From the NCBI RefSeq assembly GCF_004138485.1, contig NZ_RYEV01000004.1, positions 742,803-806,802 on the forward strand: a stretch of 64,000 bases of DNA, read 5' to 3'. The notes under the pieces are model-generated. The model ran no database searches. It was not told the origin of the DNA and saw nothing but the letters and a program-made list of their open reading frames with translations. Positions 44,670 through 56,600 of the stretch are shown here, piece after piece. How positions within the stretch are numbered: position 1 is the first letter of the stretch; every line of letters begins with the position of its first letter. The translations under genes were made by a program, and so were the position numbers. This stretch comes from Peristeroidobacter soli. GTDB lineage: Bacteria; Pseudomonadota; Gammaproteobacteria; Steroidobacterales; Steroidobacteraceae.

Positions 44670-47600
44670 TTACTTCTGCTCCGACTTCTCGTCGGTCCGG
44701 CAGTCCTGACGGTCCTCGGCGCATTCCTCGCCGTAGCCCAGCACCTTCACTTCGATGATGGACGGCGACTTGATGGCCGCGTTGTCCTGCACCTTCTTCA
44801 ACGAGTCGAGCAGAGCGCCGGTGACCTTGGTCGCCTTGGCCGCCGCGTCGTCGATGTTGAGTGAGGTCGGCGGTGCCGCCGGCGGCACCGGCAGACCGGT
44901 GCTCACACCCTGCACGTCGATGTTGTCGGTGCCCAGGATCTGCACGGCGAACACGTTGAAGTTGCCGCTGACACGCAAGCCGGCGTCGCCGGCATCGACG
45001 ATGCCGTTCGGCGCGATCAGGTCAACGTCCGCCACCGGCACGCCCGGCTGCGTCGCCAGGGTGCCGATGCCCGCGCCGGTGGGCAGACCCGCCGGCACGC
45101 GATCCATGTGCAGCCAGTTGCCCAGGCTGTAGTCATAGAACTGCGGCGTGATCGAGGTCTTCGCGCCCTTGCCCGCGGCGATATCGCCATACGACGACCA
45201 GATCATGATGTTGCCGCCCTTGGTCGTGAGAATGCGCGAGTTGTTCACGGTCACGCTGGACTTGGAGAAGATGTTGATGTCGCCACCGTCCTGAGTGATC
45301 ACACCGGCACGCAACGCGTTGCCGCGATCGATCGACGAAGTCGGTTGACCCGTTTCGCCCGGCGTCGCGGACACGTTGGCGAGCTTGAAGCCACCGCCCG
45401 GAATCACGTACTCGACCTTGCCGCCGCCGTTGGAAATGACCCGGCTCGCGAACGTTTCGAAGTCACCCGCCCAGCGCGACTCGCCCTCGCTCAATGCTTC
45501 GCCGTCACGCTTCTGCGCGCCGGGGAACAAAGTGGCGATGGCGTCGTAGCCACGGAACGTGGTGTTGTGACGATCGCTGTCCGGATCGTTGACCTCGCGA
45601 CCGGTGGTACGCAGCTCCATGAAGAAGGTATTGCGATACAACGGTGTCTTGTAGTCGGTGCTCAACGTGTTCCAGTAAGTCCAGGCCTGATCCAGATACG
45701 CGAGCTGCTCCTCTTGCGTCTGCAACGCCTCGAGGCCTTGCAGGCGACGCACGTAGTTCACCAGGCCCTCGCGACGCTCGGGCTGATAGAACTCAGGCTT
45801 CGCACCACGCGCCTTGGCTTCCGCCGGCGTCATGCGAGGCACCAGGCCGTCGTACGCGGTCGTCTGCGACGGCGGCAACGCCAACCAGTAGTTCCAGGCC
45901 TGATCGAGATAAGCGCTCTGATCCGCGGCCGTCGCCAACGGCGGCAGCCCTTGCATGCCACGAACGTAGTTGACGAAGCCCGCCGCCAGCTCGGGCGATG
46001 CAAACATCGAGTCGCTGCCATTGCCGCGCGCATAGATGCGATCGAACAGATAGATCGGCAGCTCGCGGCCGCCGCCCGCGTCATCCAGCAGATATTCCGC
46101 CATCTCGGCGACCAGCTCCGGATTCAGATAAGCATCTTCGAATGCCTCGTAGTTCGGGGTTTGGTTGAAACCGGTGCTGATGGCGATATCCGCGGCGGCC
46201 TGATCCGGATGCCACGGCGCGCCCGGAATGAGATCGTACGGATTCAGATCGGTGTAGGCGATGCGACTGCTCGTCACACCCTTCGCGTTGCTCGGCATCC
46301 AGAAGTCCTTGCCCGTCTCGATCTCCAGACGGCCCGGACCGGCCACGTTCACATAACCACTGCCGGAGAAATACAGACCCTCGCCGGCACGGATCAGCGA
46401 CAGATCCTGCTCGCTGTTGTGTTGGATGGCGTAGTACGGGAAGTAAACGTGACGACCCGCCTGCACCCACAGCTGCTTCGGCAAATTGATTTGACGGGTG
46501 GTGACCACGTCGCCCTCGGCCGCATAGATGCGCGCCGGCACGGTGTCGCCGGCATGCAGGTCCGGCAGATGCAACTCATCCCAGCCCTGACTGCCGAGGT
46601 TGAAGCCGGTCTCGGTCAGGCCCGCCTGAGTGAACACGCCCGGATCGATGATGGAGCCGTAGGTCTGGCGGATGTTGGTGGCATCCGGCAGCGCGTCCAT
46701 GCGGCTCTGGCTCATGAAGATGTCTTCATAGCTCGGGAAATAGTTCTGCGCGTCCCGGTTGAGCTCGGCGAACGGATCGTCGATCCGCGAGCCCTGCCCG
46801 AACAGCACGTTCTGTTTGGCCAGCAACGACAGGTTGCCCTTCGGCGCCGGCGCGAGATACATACCGCCCTTCACCACCACATCGCCCGCCGCGGCCACGG
46901 CGCTCAAGGTCGCGGGCCACAGCGTCGACACCTCGCCGCCGATGGAAACACCGGGGCTGCCCGCCCGGATGAAGTAGTGCTGGGGCTGCATGTAACTGCC
47001 ACGCCATTGCAACAGCCCCAGATTGCCGTGATTGTTCCAGATGTTCACGTCGCCACCGGCGGAGAACAGATCCACCGACGCATCCGGCGTATAGCTCATG
47101 AACGCCACGCCATACAGTTCACGCAGTCGATCGTCACCCACGTACTGCTGGATGTTGTCCGGACCGAAATTGCCGCCACCGCCGTTCTTGTTGTTCTGCG
47201 CCTGCTCGATGTTCATCGGGTCGAGCACGGCGTCGATGTTCAGATCGCCGCCGCTTTGCAGATGGAAGTCCGCCGACGAAGTGAGCAGCGTGGTGTAGAG
47301 ATCGTAGCCACGGATCGTCAGCGGCTCGAAGCCAACCTGGCGAACCGCCTTCACCTGACGTGACGAGTTGAACGAGCCGCCCGCGGTCAATCGAGCCGTA
47401 CCCTCGGCGACATAGAAGATGCCGCTGCCGATGTTGCCGCCGGCACGCACGGACAGATCGCCGCCGCCACTGGTGTGCAACACTCGCTCGATGCCGTTGT
47501 AGCCACCGCTCACGCGTCCCGTATTCGGCAGGTTGACGGTGAGATTGTTGACGTCGCCGCCGGCGCTGATGTCGACGTTGCCGCCGCCGAGCGCACCGAT

Positions 47601-50600
47601 GCCCGCCTGATACTTGTCGAATCTCACGAACCAGGTGGTCTGCTCGTAATCGCGGCCCAGGCTCTGGTTGCCGAGCTGACGGAAGTCGCCCGTCGCCTGG
47701 TCGAGCGTGCCATAGCGCCACAGCCATGCATTCGGCAACTGATCGCTGCTCGCACCGATGATGTTTCCTTGTGCGCGCATCAACAGATCGCCGCCGCCTT
47801 CGAGGTAATAGCCGCTCATCGGTCCCCACCAATCGCCCGGTGCGAACAACGGCAAGCGCGTCGGCGCATGGAAATCGGCGATCGGCGCGGCGGATTGGCC
47901 CGCCGTATAGATCACCGACGGCGCGTACTGCAGAACGATGTCACGACCGCTCGCGAGATTGATCCCGGCGGTGCCGGTGCGAACCATGTAACCGGTCGAG
48001 TTGTCCCACTGCACGGCACGGCTCTGACCGTACTGCGTGATCTGCGGCGCTTCGCCGTTCAGGAACTGATCGGCGCCGTTGGACTCCGAGTACAGCTCGG
48101 GCAAGGCCACCTTGCCGTAGTTGTTGGTTTCGACGTAGTCGCCGGTCACCGGATCCTTCTGGATCGGCTGATTGGTGGTCGGATCGATATACAGGCCGGT
48201 GGCCGCGTCGCGAGTCAGTTCCACATATCGGCCCGGCGGCGCGTCGTCGTTGATGCGAACCAGCTGACCGTTGCCATCCTTCAGATACAACCGATGCTCG
48301 ATGGTGCCCGCGAGCGGGCCGGTCGTGATGTGGATCTTGTAGTACTCGATCGTGTCCGGCGTACCGCCGACGATGATCGAGCCCTTGCCGTCCGCCAGCA
48401 GGCCCACCGGCAACACAGCCAGCGAATCCGGGCTGGTGATGTTGGCACCGGCCGTGAGATTGAGGGTCCACGAGTTGCCGCCGAGCAGAGCGGCGTCGGA
48501 GGTCGAGCCATCGAAGCCATCGCTCAAGTTGCCGTTGATCAGCAGATCGCCCGCCGCGCGCAACGTCAGCACACCCGCGGATTGATCGGTACCGAAACGC
48601 AGATCGTGCAGATCCCAATCCTGGACCAGCTCCATGTCGCTGTCGCTGCGCAGCTCGATGCCCGGCGCGACAGTCACGCCGCTGCCGAGACGCGCTTGAA
48701 TCGCCGCCGCGTTGGTCATGAAGCTGATGGCGTCGGCGGAGACCGTATCGATCACAGCCTGATCGATGGTGTGCACGTTGTCGTAAACACGGAAGGCTTC
48801 CGCGATCACCGAGCGTGCGCCGAGGATCGTGCCGGCGACCGGATCGATCGCCACGTCACCGCCGAGTTGCGGAGCGCGCAGACGAACGACGCGACCGCCC
48901 TCGCCCGTGCCCGTCACATCGATCTGCGAGCCGGCGGTAATGTTGATGCGGCCACCGTTTTCGCCGGTGGTTTCGAGGAACACCGTACCACCCGAGCTTT
49001 CACCCGCGTTCGCCCGCGCGATCAACCGGCCCGTCGAAGACACGGTGACATTGCGGGCCGCGGACAGCTGAATGCGTCCGCCGTTGTCGCCCACCGTCGA
49101 GATCGTGCCATCGACATTGATGCTGCCACGGTTTGCGACCGCCGCGAATTCCTGCACCGACACCGTGCTGGAAACATTGATGTCGCCTTCGTTCACTTCG
49201 AAACGACGGCTCTGGCGGAAGCCGCCGAGGTCGAGCTGCGCATTCAGACCGGTGAAGTCCGCGATGGTCCGGCTGAGCGAGGTGAACGACCCTGAGCGAT
49301 AGCCGGCATTCGCCGTGCCGAGCACATTGCCGGCCAACAGCACTTCGCCTTCTGCGGCCGAAGTATGCAACGTACCCGCATCACCGCCCGCCGAGGTGCC
49401 GGAGATGTCGATGGTCGCGCCGCTTCTCATATCGATGTTGCCGTGATCGGAGGTGAGATTCACCGTGCCGCCGGCGACGCCGACTTCCACGTCGAAGATC
49501 TGGCTGGTGTTGCTCGTGACATCGATCGACGAGCCTTGCGCCAGCGTCACATTGCCGGAGCGCGCACGCAGATTGATGGTGCCGCCGGTCAAGCCCATGC
49601 GTCCCTGGTTCACCACGCTGGAACCGGTGACCCCGAGCGTCGCGCCCAGCGTCTGGAACGCAGGCAGGTTGGTGTTGCCGTTGTTGTTGATGGTGACTTC
49701 GCCCTGCGCGTCGAAGAACAGACGCGCGCCGCTGTCCGCGGTCACGTCGGCGGCCTGAATGTTCAAGCCGGCCGGAACGTACAACGTGTTGTCATCGCGA
49801 CCGATGACCCGCTCGCGCGCCTGGATGTCGACGCTGCCGACCCCGGACAGCCACTTGTCTTCACCGGCCAGATAAATGTTGTCGCCTTCGAGCAGCAGAC
49901 GCGTGGTGCCGGCGGTCGCTGTCGCTGTGCCGCCGTTGGTGTTGGTCAGCGTGAGCGACTTGCCCGCGATGGTGACCGTGCCGTGGTCGGCGTTCACCGC
50001 ATTGATCTGACGGCTGTCGAGACTCAACGCACCATCGGCACGCAGCGTCGCTGAACCGTAGAAGTCGATGCTGCTGTAACTCTTGAGCAGGATGTCCTCG
50101 GCTGCCGCCAGCGCACCCAGCGAGCCACCGGCGAACACCAGTCCGTTGGTACCGGACGGCACTTCGCCCACGCTCACGCGAGACGCCGACGCACTGATCT
50201 GTCGCGTCGACACGCTGGCGCCCGACGACAGACGAGTATCGTTGGTCGCATCGAGCGCGAGCGAACGGCTGCTCGTCAGACGCGCGCCTTCTTCGATGAG
50301 CAGACTGCCACGATGCGTAATGGGATCGAGGCCTCCAGCAGCTCGCTGTGCATTGATCGCAGCGAGCGCCACCGGATCGGCGATCAACTGAGCCAGTGCA
50401 TCCACCGAATTGATGTTGCGGAGGATGTCGACCTGTTCGCTCGACGACAGACGCAGCACGGCGCCTTGATCGAGATCGCCATGGACGAGGACGTCATCGC
50501 CCGCCCACGCGGTACCCCGGTCATCGGTGTAGCTCGCGATCGACGGCCGCACGCGCAAGTCGCCCGAGCTGCCGCTGATCGTGCCACGCGTTTCGACGGC

Positions 50601-53600
50601 GCTGCCCGCCTTGACGGTGATGTCGCCGCCGGAAGCAAACAACAGCTCCGGACCCGACAGCACCGAGCCGGCGTTGTCGATGACGATATCGGTCGCGCCG
50701 ACATCGATCTCGACGTTCACCGCGCCCTGCTGACGCACGCCGCCCAGCAACAGACTCTCGGCGCCGAAGCCGTTCAACCGATCGCTGTCGAGCACCAGAT
50801 AGTCCTGATACAACGACAGGTCGGTGCCCGCGCCCGCGACCAGAATCTTCTCGCCCTTGATGTCGGCGAAACCGCCGCGACCGCCTTCCGCCGCCGCTGA
50901 ACGCAACGTTGCATCCAACGTGATGGAGCCACTGGCGTCGAGCACCACGCTGCCGCCGTCCAACGGAATGCGCGGCACTTCACCGACCGGACGGTTGGTA
51001 CGCAACGCCTTCTTCAGGAACGCATCGGAGAGGTAGAACGTGTTGGCGCGCGTCTCGACGTATTGCGAACGTTCGCGCAACGTCGCACCCGGCATGACCA
51101 GGAAGCCATCGGTACGCTGCGCGGTGTAGCGCGGCGAACCATCGGCGCCCGGCATGAATCGATAGCCCGCCTGAATGGACGAACCATCGAGCAACGCACG
51201 GCTCTGCCCCGGCACCATGTTGCCGTGATCGCCGTAGTGATGATTCGAAGTGACGCGGAACGCACCCGGCAACAACGCATAACGTGCCGGCAACAGCGTG
51301 TAGTAACCCGCCGGCAGACCGCTGCCGCCGGACAACCAGATCCGTTCGCCGATCGCCGCGCCGCTGGTGTTGCCCAGACCGACCGGGGCGATCTCGGCGT
51401 CGTAACCCGGAATGACAGCAAACACATTGCTGGCGTCGTTGACCCACTCGTAGTCTTCGTTGCGATAACCGGTGGTCCAGTCCTTGGTGCCGCCGATACC
51501 CGGCGTGAACTCGGATGCAAACAGATCGCCGCCGCCCTTCACATCGAGCACGGCGCCTTCCCGCATGTCCAATGTTTCGGCTGTGAGATTCACGGACTTG
51601 CTCGGCAGCGCCGTCAGTTCCTGACCCGTGATCGGATCGATCCAGGTGTCGCCGCTCGCGGTGACGCCGTAAGGAATGACTTTGCCGTCGCCCGAGACGG
51701 ACGTGAGACTGCCCGGCAGCAACGTGATGGTGTTCGCGCCTTCGCTGCCGTCCTCGACCCCGACCAGATTGATCGTGCCCAGCGGCGAGCGAATCGTGCC
51801 GCCTTGAACTATGCGCGGCGCGGTGAGCGTCAGCTCGGCACCCGCTTCATACGGGCTGGCGTTGATCGGCGTGCCCGCATCCTGCGGCAGGATCTCGATG
51901 GTGTCGTCGGACTTGATGTCGAATCTGCGTCCGGTCGCTGCGTACAGCTGGTCCGCCTTGAAGATCAGCTTACCGGCGGATTGGATGATTCCTTGCGGCG
52001 GCTGACCGGCCGCAGGAGGAGGACCACCGACCAGGCGGATGTCACCGCCGCTGCTCAGCAGCGTGTCCGAATAACCATAGAACTGCGCCGACTCGATCTG
52101 CAGCAGCTTGTCGGCGGCAATGCGAAGATGCGTGTCCTCGTTGACCGGATTCACGCCGATCTCGGAGAGCGCCACATCGTACATCGCCTGATCGACCGGC
52201 AGGCCTGATGCCTCGCCCGACAGGATCACGACATCGGCATTGATGTTCACGCTCGCGCCGTCCTGACCCATGATGCGCGGCGCGCTGAGTTTGATGCGAT
52301 CGAAGATCGCGCTGCCGTCGGCGCGACGGCCGCCGAGCGTGGCATTGCCGGCGAACACGATGCCTGGCGAAGCGTCGATCTCCAGACCCGAGAACCCGCC
52401 CGCCACGATGTTGGACGGCGACAGACGCGTCACCGGCGAAGGCCGGCCATCCGGAATCGGCAGGAATTGGTATCCGCCCAATTGCTCGAGCAGCGCGCGC
52501 AGTGCCGGCTCGACCTTCGGCGCCAGCGGTCCTCCACCACCGCTGCCGGTGTCGGGGAGATTGTCGCCGACCAACAGCACCGGCGCGGCGCCGAGCACGG
52601 CGGCGTCATACGCCTTCAGCAAGGCGACCAGTTCTTCACGGCTGCCGACGGTGAAGCCCGGTGGGAACTGGAAGTCATAGACCTGGCCGAAAATATTCCA
52701 ATCGACCTGGCTCAGATCGGTGCCGAAGAAACTGCTGAGCGGATTGCCGTTGACGTCGTTGATATAACCGTACTCGAAGTACCAGCCGAACGCGTCGTAA
52801 ACGGTCTCCGGCGTCGGCGCCCAAGGCGGATCCCGGGTGAGCTCGTAACCGCCGGCCCATGACAACGAGAAGTTGCCGCCGCGCGCGCCGGCACCACCGG
52901 CATGCCCGAGGAACGTTGCGTCGTTCACGTCGAGCGACTGACCCGACACTGAGATGCTGCCGCCGTCGGACGCGACAGTGCGTGGCTGACGCACGACCGA
53001 GCCCGATGCCGATTGCGCCAGATCGAACATCGCGCTGGTGCCCGATACATCGATCACGGCGCCGCGCTCGATCTTGAGCGTCGGCGCACTCAGGTTGATG
53101 GTGCCGCCATTGAGCACTTCACCATCCACCAGCTCGCGGCCGCTGGAATCCATGCCGCGACTCAGAATGCGCACCGCGCCCGGCGCGAGCAGTCTCGCCG
53201 TCTCGTGAACGAGCACGCTGCCCTTGTCGACGCCACCGGACAGAGAGATCGTACCCGCCGGTGCCAACAGCGTGCCGTACACATCGACGAGGCCGGCACC
53301 CAACACCAGGCTGCCACCGGCTTCGGTGCTGAGCAAACTGCCTTCCCCGATACCGAGGGCGACGCCGCCCAGCGAGATCGCCATGCCATTGCGCAATCCA
53401 GCCGCTCGCTGTTCTGGTGGCAGATAGCGCGGGGTGGCGAGGTCGTAAATATCGGTGCCTGACGGCGCGTAGTACGCCGACAGCACGCCGTTGTGAAGCG
53501 TGCTCGGATCGAGCTGCAACGACGCGCTGGTGGCATTGACGTGCACGCCTTCCTGCAGAGTCACCGTGCCGTTCGAGGATTGGAGAGAAATCGCCGAGAA

Positions 53601-56600
53601 GCCGCTGTTCTGGAAGAACTCGGGACGGAACAGCATCGCCTCGGTCTCATCTTCCTCGACGGCCGGCAGCTCGGTGCCGATGTGGATGTTTCTTGCCACC
53701 CCCATCGAGAACTTGCCGTTGCCGCCGAGACCGTAAGCCCGCGCGCTGTCCAGACCCGACAGATCGAACTCGGGCACGTCGCCCACATTGACATTGATAT
53801 CGCCGCCCTTGCCGGCCTTGAGAGTGCCATTGCGATCCACCCAGGCACCGCCGGTCGCATCGAGCAGCATCGTGGACGGCAGCGTCAAAGTCACATCGTC
53901 GGGATCCGTCTCGTCGCCGTACGCCGCGAGCGAAATATTGCCGCCATCGATACGCGGCACGCTGCTCAGCGCGACCGGATCGTTGAGCTCGTAATCGCTG
54001 TACCACGAGCCACGCGTGTCGATCGCCGAGCTCTCGCCGAAGCGCAACGACATGCCCGTCAGGCTGACATCGCCGCCTTCAGTGCGCACACTGCCGAGGA
54101 ACTCGATGCGCTGCCCGGCAGTGATCTCGAGCGAAGCGCCATTGGCGAGATTCAACTGCGCGCCCTGCTCGACTCGTACCGCGGCGCCGTCCAACGGCAC
54201 GAACGAATTGTTCACCAGGGTATCGGGATCGATACGTCCGTCCTGATCGAACGAGTACGAGCCCATGGTCGAGCGCCGGAAGAAATCCGCCGACGTGAGC
54301 GTGGTGTTGTCGAGCAACCGCCCCTTGCTGGCCGGCGCGTCGGTCTCGGGATCGAACTCGTCGCCGAACAGATCGCCGTACACGTCGCTGAGCATGTCGC
54401 GCATGCCGAAGCCGTCCGCCAGCGCCTGCTCCGCCGCCGTGATCAGAATGTTGTTGCTGACGTATTCCTTTTCGCTCTCGCCGGCGTTGTTCAATTCGAA
54501 CACGCCCGCGTTCGGACGATTGGTGCGCTGGTAGCGACCGATGGTGGTGCCGCCGAGCAACGTTCCCTGCAACACCGTGTCCGGCGCCAGGATCTTGATG
54601 CTGCCGGCATTGCCGCCTTGCTCGTAACTGGTTTCGTAACGACCCTCCACCGAGGACATCAGCGGGATGTAATAAGTCCGTTGCGTGTTCCACTTGGTGT
54701 CGTACTTGGTCCAGGTATTGGCCAGACCCATGTACAACTCATCGGGATCCGCTTCGCGAATGTCGATGATGCTGCCGTCCAGACGCCGCAGCAGCGAGGT
54801 ATAGACGAACCCGTCCTGATACGTGATCTTGCCGCCGGAGACGTCGATCACCGAGCCGGCCTTCATGATGAAGTCGTCGCCGATGTCCATGGTCAGCGAG
54901 CCGCCGTTGATCAGGAACTGCGCCAGCGTGCCCTGGCTCAAGTTGTCGAAGCTGCGCCAGTCGGCCACATTGGTGCCGAAGCGACGGTCGACCGAGATCT
55001 CCTGCCGATACAGCGCGCCATCCCGCTGCAGCGGCGAGTCCGCCAATTGCGCGGCGTACAGCTTACCGGTGACCTGGTGATAGCCCATGCCCAAGGTCGT
55101 TTCCCAACCGGACAGATCGATGGTCGCGCCCCGATCCATCAGAAAGCGCGTGCCGTCTTCGTTGTCCGGGTTTGCACCGGCGCCGCGATTGGAGAACACG
55201 TGCCCGGCGGCATCCAGCAGCACATTCATCGAGCCGCTGGGCAGATAGATGACGGCGTCCTGCTGCAGGTGGACGGAACGCGCGTTGATGGTGAGCGAAC
55301 CGACCGACTGCGGACCTTCGCTGACTGGAATCGTGTCGGTGGCGTCGAGATCGGGCGTGATCTGGGTCAGGCTGCCACGGCCGAACACCACGTTGCCATT
55401 GCCTGGCACCAACGGACCGTTCTCGCTGTTGTTTGGATATTCCTGGTAGTCATACATCACCGGCGTGAAGCTGATGGCGCCACGGAACGCAGCCGTGGAC
55501 GTCATCTCGATCGACCCCATCTGCTCCAGATTCCAGCCGCGGAAGTCGACGTGGCCACCACGCAGAGAGGTGATGATGCCTTCGTTGCGAGCGTGGAAGC
55601 CCACGTCAGCGACGCGACGCGCCTGTTGTTCGTTGATGTAGGCCGCGATGCGGTTGAACACTGCGCCGCCCTGTTCGGGCGTCATGACATCGCCCACCGC
55701 GAACGTGCCCAGGTCGGTACCCGCGGTCATGTTGTTGATGAAATCGACCCACTCGGCGGTGACGACGCCGCCGCCACGCCATGGCGTGCCGTTATAAGGA
55801 ATATTGGCCCGCATGAAGGACATGGGGTTGTAAGCGCCTGCGTAGGCGGACACCACGCCGCCGCTGCCGCTGCTGACCAGATAGATATTGTCGCCGGCGC
55901 CCAGGATCACCTGACCTTCGTCCTGCACGCGAATGCGGCCGCGATTGTTGACGTTCGGGCCGAATAACATCACTTTGCCGCGGCTCGAGGTCTGAATGCT
56001 GCCGGTGCTGCCGATGGTCACTGCGTAACGCAACGGATCGTTGGGATCGTGCGCCGGCGGCGGCGGATCGTCGGCGTACAGCAGGCCCTGGTTCCACTGC
56101 GGGTCGATGTTGTACTTCCAGGTGTTGCTGAAGGTCGGATCGAAGCGATCGTTGTAGTTATCCGCCTGGGACATCAAACCGTGCGAGCTCAGGAACTGCG
56201 CGTCGCGAACTTCCAGCGACGAAGCAATGACCTGTTGCGCCTCGATCTTGCCGTCGATCGCCAGGCCCTCGCGCGCCACCAGCACCAGATGACCGTCCGC
56301 CTTGATGTCGCCCTTCAACTGCGTGGCCTGGCCTTCGAGCAGCGAGCGGTTGAGCGCGATCCAGTCCTTCTTCTCCTGCTGGAACTTGAGCACTTCGCCG
56401 GCCTGCGTGCTCATGTCGCTCCAGTTCAGGATGGCCTTGTCCTTGCTCTGTACGAGGGTCGTGGTATTGCCCTCGACCAGCACGTCGGAGACACCCCGGC
56501 CGGTCACGAGCTGACGGGTGTTGACGGTCGCGCCCTCGCCCATCAGCACGCCGTTGTCGTTGAGAATGAACACGCGACCGATGGCGCGGATCTCGCCGTC

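Noticed and set aside
44371-44676. Target-site duplication flanking the MITE-like element
   Set aside because: The bases immediately outside the two ends (CACT and CGGT) do not match, so no duplication is claimed.
45108-55967. Several plus-strand open frames of 600-820 codons opposite the giant exoprotein gene
   Set aside because: They mirror the exoprotein codons, have no ribosome binding sites or recognisable domains, and share the Arg/His/Gln-rich composition of antisense shadows.
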